From Mycobacterium sp. (GTDB taxonomy: Bacteria; Actinomycetota; Actinomycetes; Mycobacteriales; Mycobacteriaceae), in the NCBI GenBank assembly GCA_020438845.1, contig JAGQTV010000061.1, positions 1 to 64,000 on the forward strand: a stretch of DNA of 64,000 nt. Direction: 5' to 3'. The stretch's first letter is position 1. Each line of letters opens with the position of its first letter. Shown here in pieces: positions 8,499 through 19,139 of the stretch. Both the position numbers and the translations under genes were made by a program. The notes below the pieces were generated by a model that saw only the letters and a program-made list of their open reading frames with translations, ran no database searches and was not told where the DNA came from.

Positions 8499-9965
8499 CT
8501 AGACCGCTGTGGCGATGGCTTTGATCTGGAGATACTCCTCGAACCCGGCCACCCCCATCTCGCGTCCCACTCCCGACTGTTTGTAGCCGCCGAACGGCAC
8601 GTCCGGGGAGTACCAGACGCCGCCGTTGACGTTGACCGTGCCGACCCGCAATCGGCTTGCCACCGCCTGCGCCCGACCCGGGTCGGCGCTGAACACCGTG
8701 CCAGAAAGCCCATAGGGCGAATCGTTGGCAATACGCACGGCGTCATCGTCGCCATCGTGGGCAATCACCGTTAGCACCGGGCCGAAGATTTCCTCACGAG
8801 CCACCCGGGCACTGTTATCCAGCCCTATGACCACCGTCGGCTCGATGAAGAAACCACGGTCCCGGTCGGCTGGGCGGCCGCCGCCGCAGGCGAAGCGCCC
8901 GCCCTCGGCGATCACCAGGTCCAGATAGGACTGCACCCGGTCTCGCTGACGTGCAGAAATCAACGGGCCGCAGATGGTTCGGGGGTCGGTGGGATCGCCA
9001 GGTTTGATGCCCAGCATGGTGGCTGCAGCCGCGGCTGCCGCTTCGTCATAATGGGCCCTCGGCACCACCAGCCGGGTGGTGATGGCGCAGCCCTGGCCGG
9101 CGTGCATGGATGCGGTGAAGGCCGCCATCGCGCAGGCGGCCGGCAGGTCGGCGTCGTCGAGCACCAAGAACGCCGACTTGCCGCCCAACTCCAGAAACAG
9201 CTTTTTGACGGTGGGCGCAGCGGACGCCATCACCGCCCGGCCGGTGGTCGTCGAGCCGGTGAACGACACCATGTCGACGCGCGGGTCGCTGGTCAGCATG
9301 GCTCCTACAGCATGGTCGCTGGATGTGACGATGTTGAGCACGCCTGGGGGGATGTCGGTGCGTTCGGCCGCCACCTCGCCGAGAATGGCTGCGCACCAAG
9401 GGGTATCGGGTGCGGGCTTGAGGACGACTGTGTTGCCCGCCGCCAAAGCAGGGCCGATCTTGGCGAGGTTGATCTGGTGCGGGAAGTTCCACGGGGTTAT
9501 GGCGCCGACGACGCCAACGGCCTCACGCACCAGGGTTCGCCGGGTGCGGATGCCCATCGGTGAGGCTATGCCTAGGTCGGTGCGCCAGGGGTAGCTTTCG
9601 GCCGTGTCGGCAGAGAAGTTCAGATCGGCCACCGGGGCTTCCAACTGGGCACCGGCAGTGAGCATTAGGGGGGCGCCGACCTCGGCCATGGTGATGTCAC
9701 GTAGTTGTTCGATGTGCTCGCGCATGGCGTCGCGTAGTTGGCGGATGCAGCGCACCCGCAGTTCGGTGTTGGTCGACCAGTCGGTGGTGTCGAAGGCCCA
9801 ACGGGCCGCCTCGATAGCGCGGCCAATGTCCTCGGCGTCGCCGTCGGCGGCGGTCCCGAGCACTTCTTCGGTGGCGGGGTTGATGGTCGGGAACCGACCG
9901 GAACCACCAGAGAGGAACTGGCCGTCGATGAACAGGTCGCTACTGCACTCAGTTGCTATCGACAC
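8499..9965 (-). CDS. aldA: NAD-dependent aldehyde dehydrogenase
   Basis: The protein has 488 residues from the GTG at 9965. I chose this start because GGGAG lies 6 nt before it and the length matches Rv0768. An upstream in-frame GTG at 9986 would add seven residues and would lie inside the palindrome. Motifs: FTGSTTTGR, the catalytic-base region LELGGKSA, and the nucleophile in GQGCAITTRL. It heads the minus-strand arm of the CYP51 locus and is divergent from a TetR gene, so it is a likely target of that regulator. Confidence 0.88.
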   Translation of the reverse strand: MSIATECSSDLFIDGQFLSGGSGRFPTINPATEEVLGTAADGDAEDIGRAIEAARWAFDTTDWSTNTELRVRCIRQLRDAMREHIEQLRDITMAEVGAPLMLTAGAQLEAPVADLNFSADTAESYPWRTDLGIASPMGIRTRRTLVREAVGVVGAITPWNFPHQINLAKIGPALAAGNTVVLKPAPDTPWCAAILGEVAAERTDIPPGVLNIVTSSDHAVGAMLTSDPRVDMVSFTGSTTTGRAVMASAAPTVKKLFLELGGKSAFLVLDDADLPAACAMAAFTASMHAGQGCAITTRLVVPRAHYDEAAAAAAATMLGIKPGDPTDPRTICGPLISARQRDRVQSYLDLVIAEGGRFACGGGRPADRDRGFFIEPTVVIGLDNSARVAREEIFGPVLTVIAHDGDDDAVRIANDSPYGLSGTVFSADPGRAQAVASRLRVGTVNVNGGVWYSPDVPFGGYKQSGVGREMGVAGFEEYLQIKAIATAV

Positions 9966-9979
9966 CCGCGACTCCCACC

Positions 9980-9993
9980 TGGACACTTGTCCG
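9980..9993. promoter_or_regulatory. Palindromic operator copy 1 (aldehyde dehydrogenase side)
   Basis: TGGACACTTGTCCG has the core GACACNTGTC and is an inverted repeat, 15 bp upstream of the aldehyde dehydrogenase start. Two more copies of the core occur at 10091-10104 and 14792-14805. The likely binder is the adjacent TetR protein. This is inferred from sequence only. Confidence 0.6.
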
Positions 9994-10085
9994 ATTCAGC
10001 TGGCATCTGACGATAGACGCAGGGCTGCTGGACAGGCAAGAATTGGGTTCATACTGGGTTATTGCGCGATACGCACCACCCCGCC

Positions 10086-10091
10086 TACCGT
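10086..10091 (+). promoter_or_regulatory. -10 box of a leaderless start for the TetR gene
   Basis: TACCGT lies 6 nt before the GTG at 10098. The palindrome begins at its last base, so repressor bound there would cover the -10 box, the transcription start and the start codon. Confidence 0.5.
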
Positions 10092-10104
10092 GGACACGTG
10101 TCCA
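10091..10104. promoter_or_regulatory. Palindromic operator copy 2 (TetR start codon)
   Basis: TGGACACGTGTCCA is a perfect 14-bp palindrome. The GTG start codon of the TetR gene (10098-10100) lies inside it, which suggests autorepression. Confidence 0.65.
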
Positions 10105-10667
10105 GTGAAGCGGTGACAACCGCTCGACGGCCGCGGCAGGAGGAAACCTTCCGCAAGCTGGTGCATGCTGCCCTGGGCATGTTGCGGGGATCGTCTTATA
10201 CCGACCTGACGGTACGGGCGGTGGCCGCCCGCGCACACGTGGCGCCTGCGACCGCTTACACCTATTTCTCGTCGAAGAACCACCTTGTGGCCGAGGTGTA
10301 TCTCGACCTAATTCGCCAGGTTCCCTACTTCACCGACGTCAATGACACCCGGTTGACCAGGGTGCAGCACGCACTGCGGAGCTTGGCCCTGGTGGTAGCC
10401 GACGAGCCGGAGGTCGCGGCCGCCTGCACCACCGCGCTGCTGAGCAACGACGCCGCGGTGCGACCGGTACGCGATCGAATCGGGGGCGAGATCCACAACC
10501 GCATCAAATCCGCTTTGGGCCCCGACGCCGACGCCCTCACCGCCGCCGCACTGGAGATGACGTACTTCGGCGCGCAGGTGCAGGCCGGTAGCGGGGCATT
10601 CACCTATCACCAGATCGCCGACCGCCTGGGTTACGTCGTGGGACTGATTCTCGAGGATGGCAGGTGA
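10098..10667 (+). CDS. TetR family regulator of the CYP51 locus
   Basis: The protein has 189 residues from the GTG at 10098, which has a TANNNT box 6 nt upstream and no ribosome-binding site. The helix-turn-helix spans roughly residues 16-60 (TFRKLVHAALGML, then AVAARAHVAPATAYTYFSSK). Its stop overlaps the P450 start (GTGA), so it is the first gene of the cyp51 operon. It matches Rv0767c. Three copies of GACACNTGTC at this junction and before adhB are its likely operators. The ligand is unknown; a sterol or aldehyde intermediate is a guess. Confidence 0.87.
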   Translation: MSSEAVTTARRPRQEETFRKLVHAALGMLRGSSYTDLTVRAVAARAHVAPATAYTYFSSKNHLVAEVYLDLIRQVPYFTDVNDTRLTRVQHALRSLALVVADEPEVAAACTTALLSNDAAVRPVRDRIGGEIHNRIKSALGPDADALTAAALEMTYFGAQVQAGSGAFTYHQIADRLGYVVGLILEDGR

Positions 10668-11869
10668 GCGCCGCCGACGTTGGGGATCCGATCCTTGACC
10701 CCTACGACTACGACTTCCATGAGGACCCCTACCCCTACTACAAGCGCCTGCGCGACGAAGCCCCGGTATACCGCAACGACAACCTGAACTTCTGGGCCCT
10801 GACCCGGCATGCCGACGTGCACAGGGCATTCCGCAACAGCACCGCACTGTCCAACAAGCTTGGGGTATCTCTGGATCCGATCTCTCGAACACCCGAGTCT
10901 TATCGGACCATGTCGTTTCTGGCGATGGACGATCCCGGCCATCTGAGGCTGCGCACGCTGGTGTCCAAGGGCTTCGCCCCGCGACGCATCCGCGAACTCG
11001 AGCCTCGCGTCCTGCAACTCACCCACGAACACCTCGACACAGCGCTGGAGAACAAAAGCTTCGACTACATAACCGAGTTCGCCAGCTTGTTGCCGATGGA
11101 CGTCATCTCTGAACTTGTCGGCGTACCCCGACAAGACCGCCAGCACTTGCGCTCCCTGGCCGATGCGGTGATGCACCGCGAAGACGGCGTCAGCGACGTC
11201 CCGCAAACCGCCCTCGTGGCGGCGATGGACCTGCTGGTCTATTACGCCGACATGGTCAAGCGACGTCGGACAATGCCGGCCGATGACCTCACCAGTGCAC
11301 TACTGGAGGCAGAAATCGACGGGGACCGCCTCGGCGACGACGAGATCATGGCATTCCTGTTTCTGATGGTGGTTGCCGGTAACGAGACCACGACGAAACT
11401 GCTTGGCAATGCAATGTATTGGGGTGCAAGGAACCCCGACCAGATCGCCAGCGTCCACGCCGATCACTCGCTGATCCCACTCTGGGTGGAAGAGACGTTG
11501 CGCTACGACACCTCGAGCCAGATCCTGGCACGAGCGGTATCCAAGGACATCGTGTTCCACAACACCACGCTGCACGAGGGCGACACCCTGCTGTTGGTTC
11601 CGGGCTCCGCTCACCGCGACGAGCGGGTGTTCGACGACCCCGACGAATTCCGCATCGGACGCGACATCGGTTCCAAGCTATTGAGTTTCGGCAGCGGAGC
11701 CCACTTCTGCCTCGGCGCGCATCTAGCCCGCATGGAAGCCCGCGTCGCGCTCGCCGAACTTTTCAACCGAATCGAGAGCTACCAAGTCGACGACACCAAG
11801 GCCGTACGGGTTCACTCCAGCAGCGTGCGCGGATTCGCGCACCTTCCGATCACCGTGAAGAAGTCCTGA
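10664..11869 (+). CDS. Cytochrome P450 (CYP123-like)
   Basis: The protein has 401 residues. The I-helix carries AGNETT near residue 238, the K-helix ExxR is EETLR, and the heme loop is FGSGAHFCLGAH with the cysteine ligand. Position and length match CYP123 (Rv0766c). It overlaps the TetR gene by 4 bp and the following SDR by 1 bp. Electrons probably come from the ferredoxin encoded three genes downstream. The substrate is not known. Confidence 0.88.
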   Translation: MSAADVGDPILDPYDYDFHEDPYPYYKRLRDEAPVYRNDNLNFWALTRHADVHRAFRNSTALSNKLGVSLDPISRTPESYRTMSFLAMDDPGHLRLRTLVSKGFAPRRIRELEPRVLQLTHEHLDTALENKSFDYITEFASLLPMDVISELVGVPRQDRQHLRSLADAVMHREDGVSDVPQTALVAAMDLLVYYADMVKRRRTMPADDLTSALLEAEIDGDRLGDDEIMAFLFLMVVAGNETTTKLLGNAMYWGARNPDQIASVHADHSLIPLWVEETLRYDTSSQILARAVSKDIVFHNTTLHEGDTLLLVPGSAHRDERVFDDPDEFRIGRDIGSKLLSFGSGAHFCLGAHLARMEARVALAELFNRIESYQVDDTKAVRVHSSSVRGFAHLPITVKKS

Positions 11870-12686
11870 TGCCACGTTTCGCCCCCCACCCGGCCCGCCG
11901 ACCCGCATTGATCGCTGGCGCCTCATCGGGCATAGGTGCCGCCACCGCTATTGAACTCGCCGCCCGCGGCTTCCCCGTCGCACTCGGCGCCCGACGGCTG
12001 GCGCGGTGCGAGGAACTCGCCAGCAGAATCCGCAGCGACGGCGGCGAGGCAGTCGCACTCCCCCTCGACGTCACCCACCCGGAGTCGGTACACGACTTCG
12101 TACGCAGCGCCACCCAAGAATTCGGTGACATCGAAGTGCTCGTGGCCGGGGCGGGCGACACCTTCTTCGGCCGGCTGTACGAAATCGACACCGACGATTT
12201 CGAAGCACAGGTCCAGGTCCACCTCATCGGCGCGAACCGACTTGCCACGGCGGTGCTGCCCGGCATGGTGAAACGTCAACGGGGCGACGTCATTTTCATC
12301 GGGTCGGACGTCGCACTGCGACAGCGCCCACACATGGGCGGATACGGCGCGGCCAAAGCCGGCCTGCTGGCAATGGTGACCAATCTGCAGATGGAACTCG
12401 AAGGCACCGGGGTGCGGGCGTCAATCGTGCACCCCGGCCCCACCCAGACAGAGATGGGCTGGAGCCTGCCGCCGGAGACCATCGCCCCCGCACTGGAGGA
12501 CTGGGCCAAGTGGGGCCAGGCACGCCACTCCTATTTCCTCAGAGCGGCCGACCTGGCACGGTGCATCGCATTCGTCGCCGAGACCCCGCGCGGTGGCTTC
12601 GTCGTCTCGATGGAGTTGCAACCGGAGGCGCCACTGTCGGATGCGCCCAGGGAACGTCAGCAACTGAAATATTCGGAGGAATCCCG

Positions 12687-12690
<4 letters not shown>
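11869..12690 (+). CDS. SDR family oxidoreductase (Rv0765c-like)
   Basis: The protein has 273 residues from the ATG at 11869, which overlaps the P450 stop (TGATG). The cofactor motif is AGASSGIGAAT, then AGAG in place of NNAG, and YGAAK as the Tyr-x3-Lys motif. The first residue of the YxxxK region and the preceding Ser (GSDVA) are as in classical SDRs. The substitution of NNAG by AGAG is mildly unusual. Its 3' end carries the GGAGGA that serves cyp51. Confidence 0.83.
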
Positions 12691-14244
<1,554 letters not shown>

Positions 14245-14790
14245 ATGCCCGCCCTTCCCCGCGAACAACTTGAAGACTTCGTCGACCGCTGGCTGCATGC
14301 CAACCGTGAGGCGGAAGCCAAAGGCGACTGGACCGGACTCGCTGACTTCTACGCCGACGATGCCACCTACGGCTGGAACATCGGCCCAAAGGAAGACGTC
14401 ATGTGCGTCGGCAAGCAGGAGATCCGCGACATCGCCCTGGGCTTGGAAATGGCCGGACTTCAGGGCTGGACCTACCCGTACCAGAGGGTGCTCATCGACG
14501 AGAAGATCGGCGAGATCGTCGGCTTCTGGAAGCAGGTCGCCACCGACTCGGAAGGGACCAGCCAGGAGATCTACGGGATCGGCGGCAGCTGGTTCCGGCT
14601 GAACGAACACGGACTCATCGAGTGGCAACGCGACTTCTTCGACTTCGGCCACGTCCAGAAGCTTTATCTACAACTGATGCAACACGGCAAACTGTCCACC
14701 GGGATGCAGAAGCGCATCGAGCGCAGCCTGGCCGGTGAGAAGCTTCCCGGTTACTACCGGCTCGGTCAGGCTCCGGTACCCATCTGGTGA
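14245..14790 (+). CDS. SnoaL/NTF2-like protein (Rv0762c-like)
   Basis: The protein has 181 residues. The pattern of an N-terminal helix pair, then FYADDATYGWNIGP, then a long beta region with EWQRDFFDFG fits the cone-shaped NTF2/SnoaL fold. It starts directly after the ferredoxin stop. Such folds serve as isomerases, hydratases or ligand carriers; the catalytic role here is unknown. Its place after cyp51 and before adhB suggests a role in handling the oxidised product. Confidence 0.75.
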   Translation: MPALPREQLEDFVDRWLHANREAEAKGDWTGLADFYADDATYGWNIGPKEDVMCVGKQEIRDIALGLEMAGLQGWTYPYQRVLIDEKIGEIVGFWKQVATDSEGTSQEIYGIGGSWFRLNEHGLIEWQRDFFDFGHVQKLYLQLMQHGKLSTGMQKRIERSLAGEKLPGYYRLGQAPVPIW

Positions 14791-14791
14791 C

Positions 14792-14805
14792 TTGACACCT
14801 GTCAG
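14792..14805. promoter_or_regulatory. Palindromic operator copy 3 (upstream of adhB)
   Basis: TTGACACCTGTCAG contains TGACA-CC-TGTCA and the GACACNTGTC core shared with the sites at 9980 and 10091. It lies 71 bp before the alcohol dehydrogenase start, in an 85-bp gap that interrupts an otherwise overlapping operon. It suggests a second regulated promoter for adhB and the next gene. Confidence 0.55.
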
Positions 14806-14875
14806 GTCATAGGATGGCCTTACGCGATCACGACCACATTCTGATCGACCGGCAAACATCAAGCGGAGGACTGCA

Positions 14876-16006
14876 GTGAAGACCAAGGGCGCGCTCATCC
14901 GGGAGTTCAACCAGCCGTGGGCGATCGAGGAGATCGAAATCGGCGACCCGGCGAAGCACGAGGTCAAGGTCCAGATGGAGGCCTCCGGGATGTGCCATTC
15001 CGATCACCACCTTGTGACCGGCGGCATCCCGATGCTGGGCTTTCCGGTCCTCGGCGGCCATGAGGGCGCGGGTGTGGTCATCGAGGTCGGCGAAGGCGTG
15101 GAAGGAGTCGCCGTCGGCGACCACGTCGTCATGTCATTCATCCCGTCGTGCGGCAAATGCCCGTCGTGTCAGGCTGGCCTACGCAACCTGTGCGACCTCG
15201 GGGCCGGCTTGCTCGGCGGAGTGGCGATCTCCGACGGCACCCACCGCATCCACACCGCAGACGGCAAGCCGGTGTTCCCGATGACGCTCCTGGGCACGTT
15301 CTCGCCGTACATGGTCGTCCATGAATCCTCGGTGGTGAAGATCGATCCGTCCATCCCGTTCGAGGTGGCATGCCTGGTGGGCTGTGGTGTCACCACCGGT
15401 TACGGCTCAGCGGTGCACACCGCGCAAATCCGTCCCGGCGAGGACGTCGCGATTGTCGGTGTCGGCGGGGTCGGCATGGCGGCCCTGCAGGGCGCGGTCC
15501 TCTCCGGCGCTCGCAACATCTTCGTGATCGACCCGGTGGAGTGGAAGCGCGACCAGGCACTGAAGTTCGGTGCGACCCACGCATACGAGGACATCAACGC
15601 AGCGTTGATGGGCATTGCCGAGGCCACCGGTGGCTTCATGTGCAAGAAGGTGATCGTCACCGTCGGCGAGCTCGACGGCGCCGACGTCGAGAGCTACATG
15701 CAGATCACCAGCAAGTCGGGAACCTGCGTGCTGACCGCCATCGGCAGCATGGTCGACACCAACGTCACGCTTAACCTCGCGATGCTGACACTGATGCAGA
15801 AGAACCTGCAGGGCACCATCTTTGGCGGTGGCAATCCCTACTACGACATCCCGCAACTGCTGTCGATGTACAAGTGCGGCAAGCTCAATCTAGACGACAT
15901 GGTGACCCGCCAGTACCGCCTCGAGCAAATCAACGACGGATACAAGGACATGCTTGAGGGCCGCAACATCCGCGGCGTCATCCGCTACACCGACGAAGAC
16001 CGGTAG
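14876..16006 (+). CDS. adhB: Zinc-dependent alcohol dehydrogenase, NDMA-dependent type
   Basis: The protein has 376 residues. Catalytic zinc ligands are Cys in GMCHSDHH and GGHEGAG with its His-Glu pair. The structural zinc loop is CGKCPSC followed by a fourth Cys. The Rossmann motif is VGVGGVGMAALQG. It matches Rv0761c (AdhB), which resembles NDMA-dependent actinobacterial alcohol dehydrogenases. Start is GTG at 14876 with GCGGAGG upstream. It ends 8 bp before the next gene. Confidence 0.9.
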   Translation: MKTKGALIREFNQPWAIEEIEIGDPAKHEVKVQMEASGMCHSDHHLVTGGIPMLGFPVLGGHEGAGVVIEVGEGVEGVAVGDHVVMSFIPSCGKCPSCQAGLRNLCDLGAGLLGGVAISDGTHRIHTADGKPVFPMTLLGTFSPYMVVHESSVVKIDPSIPFEVACLVGCGVTTGYGSAVHTAQIRPGEDVAIVGVGGVGMAALQGAVLSGARNIFVIDPVEWKRDQALKFGATHAYEDINAALMGIAEATGGFMCKKVIVTVGELDGADVESYMQITSKSGTCVLTAIGSMVDTNVTLNLAMLTLMQKNLQGTIFGGGNPYYDIPQLLSMYKCGKLNLDDMVTRQYRLEQINDGYKDMLEGRNIRGVIRYTDEDR

Positions 16007-16014
16007 GTCGGCAG

Positions 16015-16440
16015 ATGCCGGAGCAGACGGCCGACCTCACGCCTGCCATGGCCGCGTCGCTGGCGTCATGGCGGTGCGTGCAATCCCACGACCGGGAGGG
16101 CTGGTTGGCGCTGATGGCACCCGACGTCGTGGTCGAAGACCCGATCGGCACGTCGATCACCAACCCCGACGGCCTCGGGGTGCGCGGCAAGGAGGCACTG
16201 GCGGCGTTCTACGACACCAACATCGCCGCCAACACGCTCACGGTGACCTGCGAGGAGACCTTCCCGTCCTCCTCACCCAATGAGGTCGCACACATCCTTG
16301 TCCTTCGTAGCGAGTTCGAGGGTGGCTTCACCAGCACGGTGCGGGGCGTGTTCTGCTATCGCGTCGACGACGACGGCCTGATCACCAACCTGCGCGGCTA
16401 CTGGAACCTGGACGCGATGGTGTTCGGGAAACGGGACTGA
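16015..16440 (+). CDS. SnoaL/ketosteroid isomerase-like protein (Rv0760c-like)
   Basis: The protein has 141 residues with an NTF2-like fold (SWRCVQSHDREGWLALMAPDVVVEDPIG at its start, then beta strands with RGVFCYRVDDDGLI). Rv0760c, the match by position, is structurally similar to ketosteroid isomerase and binds steroids in reports I recall, without clear isomerase activity. Last gene of the plus-strand arm. Confidence 0.8.
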   Translation: MPEQTADLTPAMAASLASWRCVQSHDREGWLALMAPDVVVEDPIGTSITNPDGLGVRGKEALAAFYDTNIAANTLTVTCEETFPSSSPNEVAHILVLRSEFEGGFTSTVRGVFCYRVDDDGLITNLRGYWNLDAMVFGKRD

Positions 16441-16454
16441 CGAGCCTCTGCACC

Positions 16455-16460
16455 TAAGCT
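16455..16460 (+). promoter_or_regulatory. -10 box of a leaderless start for the HIT gene
   Basis: TAAGCT lies 7 nt before the ATG at 16468 and there is no ribosome-binding site. Confidence 0.5.
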
Positions 16461-16467
16461 GAATCCC

Positions 16468-16872
16468 ATGCCCTCCGTGTTCACCATGATCATCAACGGC
16501 GATCTTCCGGGCCGATTCGTCTACGAGGATGACGACGTCGTCGCCTTCCTCACCATCGAACCGATGACTCCGGGGCACACCCTGGTGGTGCCGCGCGCCG
16601 AAGTGGACAACTGGCAGAACGTCGACCCTGCGTTGTTCCACAAAGTCATGGAGGTGTCGCAGCGGATCGGCAAAGCGGTGTGCGCGGCGTTCGACACTCA
16701 GCGCGCGGGGGTCATCATCGCCGGCCTTGAAGTGCCGCACCTGCACGTCCACGTCTTCCCAGCCCGCAACCTTTCCGACTTCGGTTTCGCGAACGTCGAC
16801 CGGAACCCCTCGGCAGCGTCGCTCGACGAGGCACAAGCGAAAATCAAAGCCGCGCTGGCTGATTTGAATTGA
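16468..16872 (+). CDS. HIT family hydrolase
   Basis: The protein has 134 residues. The histidine triad HLHVHVFP is near residues 92-99, and FxxIxxxxxPxxxVYED-type N-terminal residues are present ([16 protein letters not shown]). HIT proteins hydrolyse or transfer nucleotides from nucleotide-conjugates. It corresponds to Rv0759c. The last 29 bp overlap phoR, which converges. Confidence 0.88.
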   Translation: MPSVFTMIINGDLPGRFVYEDDDVVAFLTIEPMTPGHTLVVPRAEVDNWQNVDPALFHKVMEVSQRIGKAVCAAFDTQRAGVIIAGLEVPHLHVHVFPARNLSDFGFANVDRNPSAASLDEAQAKIKAALADLN

Positions 16873-18265
16873 TATCGAGCCCTGTGGGCACCTCGGCCAC
16901 TCGGGGCAGACTCACCCTGAAGCAACAACCCTGACCCGGCGCGGTGATCACGGTCACCCGACCGCCATGGGCACGCACCAATGAATCTACGATCGACAGG
17001 CCCAGACCGGTTCCGCCACTCGCCCGGGTTCGCGAAGTGTCGGCCCGGTAGAACCGCTCGAACACCCGTTGGGCATCGGCAGCATCCATGCCAGGCCCCT
17101 CGTCAGCGACCTCGAGGACGGCGTAGTCCCCAACGGTCCCCACACGCAACGTGATTCGCGCCGTGTCCGGGGTATGCCGCAAGGCGTTGGCAACCAGGTT
17201 GGCCAACACCTGCCGAAGCCGAGCCTCGTCCCCAATCACCTCGGGCGTACCAGGGCCGTCGAATACCGCCAAGGTAATGGTGCGATCCGGTGCGACCGAC
17301 CGGACATCGTGGACGGCATCGCTTGCCAAGGCCAGCAGATCGACCCGGCGACGCTCGAGGGGGCGCTGGGCGTCCAGTTGAGCCAGGAGCAGCAGATCCT
17401 CCACCAGACCGCCCATCCGCCGTGATTCACTCTCGATGCGCGACATGAGCATCTCAACGTCATTCGCCGCACCCTGCCGGTACAACTCGGCGAACCCGCG
17501 GATGGTGGTCAACGGGGTGCGAAGTTCGTGGCTGGCATCGGTGATGAAGCGCCGCATCCGGTCCTCGGATTGCCGGGCCTGCTCCGCCGAAGCCTCCGAG
17601 GACGCCACAGCCCGCTGGATCTGGGCCAGCATCCCGTTGAGCGCCAGCGCGAGCTGACCCACCTCGGTGCGCGGATCCCCCTGCGGCACGCGGCTGTCCA
17701 ACTGCCCGCCCGCGATCGCCGCAGCGGTTTTCTCCACTTCCACCAGCGGGCGCAGACTGCGATGCACAACCCAGTAGCCGGCCACCCCGAGGATGAGCAG
17801 CACCGCGGCACCAATACCGGCCTGCAGCCACATCAAGGCGCGAACCGTCGACTGGACGTCCGAAAGGTCGATGGCGACAGTGATCAACTCGCCGTGGGAA
17901 CCGTGCACCGAAACCGCACGCCATTGGACTGTCTGGTCCTCGAGGGACGGGATGGTCACAGGTTGCGGACCCACGTCGTTGCTGTCGGGAAGGTCTGGTT
18001 GCGCTTTCCGATCGTTGATCGCCATCCACACATTGCCGGCCCGGTCGATGCCCTGAACGTAGAAGTTCGACGGCGGCCGGGTGGGGTTTGGCCCCGAATC
18101 CGGCCGGAGCTCTTGACGGGGTTCCTGGGCCCATGTCGTTGACGCCTCGACCAATGACTGATCGACCCGATTCATCAGGCTGTGGCTCAGCATCGTGGTC
18201 ACCGCCAACCCGGACGTCAGCAGGCCGCCGGCCACGAGGACCAGCATCGCCGCGACCAGCCACAC
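16844..18265 (-). CDS. phoR: Sensor histidine kinase PhoR
   Basis: The protein has 473 residues from the GTG at 18265. First membrane segment about residues 3-24, a periplasmic sensor of about 125 residues, second membrane segment near 148-168, then HAMP. The phospho-acceptor is in [12 protein letters not shown] and the ATPase boxes include NALRH, DEGPGM and GTGLGLSIV. Conserved residues LPLR lie just upstream of the chosen start, so the true start may be slightly earlier with an uncommon codon. The partner PhoP is encoded 23 bp upstream. Confidence 0.92.
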   Translation of the reverse strand: MWLVAAMLVLVAGGLLTSGLAVTTMLSHSLMNRVDQSLVEASTTWAQEPRQELRPDSGPNPTRPPSNFYVQGIDRAGNVWMAINDRKAQPDLPDSNDVGPQPVTIPSLEDQTVQWRAVSVHGSHGELITVAIDLSDVQSTVRALMWLQAGIGAAVLLILGVAGYWVVHRSLRPLVEVEKTAAAIAGGQLDSRVPQGDPRTEVGQLALALNGMLAQIQRAVASSEASAEQARQSEDRMRRFITDASHELRTPLTTIRGFAELYRQGAANDVEMLMSRIESESRRMGGLVEDLLLLAQLDAQRPLERRRVDLLALASDAVHDVRSVAPDRTITLAVFDGPGTPEVIGDEARLRQVLANLVANALRHTPDTARITLRVGTVGDYAVLEVADEGPGMDAADAQRVFERFYRADTSRTRASGGTGLGLSIVDSLVRAHGGRVTVITAPGQGCCFRVSLPRVAEVPTGLDINSNQPARL

Positions 18266-18288
18266 CCGCAGGGGCAGCCCCCGCCGGA

Positions 18289-19020
18289 CTACTTCGGCTC
18301 CCGCAGGACGTAGCCCACCCCGCGCAGGGTGTGCAGGAGGCGCTTCTCTCCGTTATCGATCTTGCGCCGCAGATAAGACACGTACGACTCGACGACGTTG
18401 ACGTCGCCGCCGAAGTCATAGCGCCAGACGTGGTCGAGAATCTTAGGTTTGCTCAACACGGTTCCGGCGTTGATCACAAAGTAGCGCAGCAGGGTGAATT
18501 CCGTGGGAGACAGTGATACCAGCTCACCGGCCTTCCACACCTCGTGGGTTTCTTCATCGATTTCGATATCGGCGAACTTCAGTCGTGTGGTGCGGGGTTC
18601 GTCCACGCCCTTGCCGGCTCGGCGCAGAATCACCCGCAGTCTGGCTACAACCTCCTCCAGACTGAACGGCTTGGTGACGTAGTCGTCGCCCCCCAGCGTA
18701 AGACCGGTCACCTTGTCCTGCACAGAATCCCGAGCAGTCAGGAACAGTGCGGGCGCGTCGATCCCGTCGGCCCGCAGTCGGCGCAAGACCCCGAAGCCGT
18801 CCATCCCGGGCATCATGACGTCGAGGATCACTGCGTCGGGGCGGACCTCGCGGGCACGGTCCAATGCGGCCGGCCCGCTGCTGGCGGTGCAGACCTCAAA
18901 GCCCTGGAACTTCAAACTCACCGCAAGGAGTTCGACGATATTGGCCTCATCGTCGACGATCAATACCCTGGCCTCCGGTATCGCCTCCGATCGGGGCGCC
19001 CGCTGTACGGCTGAAGACAT
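18289..19020 (-). CDS. phoP: Response regulator PhoP
   Basis: The protein has 243 residues. The receiver domain has DDEAN, phospho-acceptor Asp in VILDVMMPGMDG and the Lys in YVTKPFSLEE. The winged helix has RYDFGGDVNVVESYVSYLRRKID. It controls virulence lipids and acid-response genes in M. tuberculosis. I chose the ATG at 19020; GGAGGT abuts it. A 277-residue frame from further upstream would include non-conserved sequence over the PhoP box. A PhoP-type box lies 45 bp upstream, consistent with autoregulation. Confidence 0.95.
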   Translation of the reverse strand: MSSAVQRAPRSEAIPEARVLIVDDEANIVELLAVSLKFQGFEVCTASSGPAALDRAREVRPDAVILDVMMPGMDGFGVLRRLRADGIDAPALFLTARDSVQDKVTGLTLGGDDYVTKPFSLEEVVARLRVILRRAGKGVDEPRTTRLKFADIEIDEETHEVWKAGELVSLSPTEFTLLRYFVINAGTVLSKPKILDHVWRYDFGGDVNVVESYVSYLRRKIDNGEKRLLHTLRGVGYVLREPK

Positions 19021-19064
19021 ACCTCCACTGTGCTCACCACACAGTGAACAGAAGCTGCACGGGC

Positions 19065-19082
19065 GCTGTGAGCTTCCTGTGA
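19065..19082 (-). promoter_or_regulatory. PhoP box (direct repeat)
   Basis: Read on the minus strand the site is TCACAGGAAGCTCACAGC: two 7-bp units (TCACAGG, TCACAGC) with a 4-bp spacer. This is the known PhoP arrangement. It lies between phoP and the divergent repeat-protein gene, about 58 bp upstream of the latter's predicted transcription start, and could control both. Confidence 0.8.
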
Positions 19083-19126
19083 GTGCGAACCTGCCGGATG
19101 TTGCGGGGTATTGCCTGGTCACGACC

Positions 19127-19132
19127 TACACT
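19127..19132 (+). promoter_or_regulatory. -10 box of a leaderless start for the repeat protein gene
   Basis: TACACT ends 7 nt before the ATG at 19140. No ribosome-binding site is present. Confidence 0.5.
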
Positions 19133-19139
19133 GGGCGCC

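Noticed and set aside
14792-14815. TTGACA and TAGGAT as a promoter pair before adhB
   Set aside because: Spacing is only 12 bp, too short. The palindrome explanation fits better.
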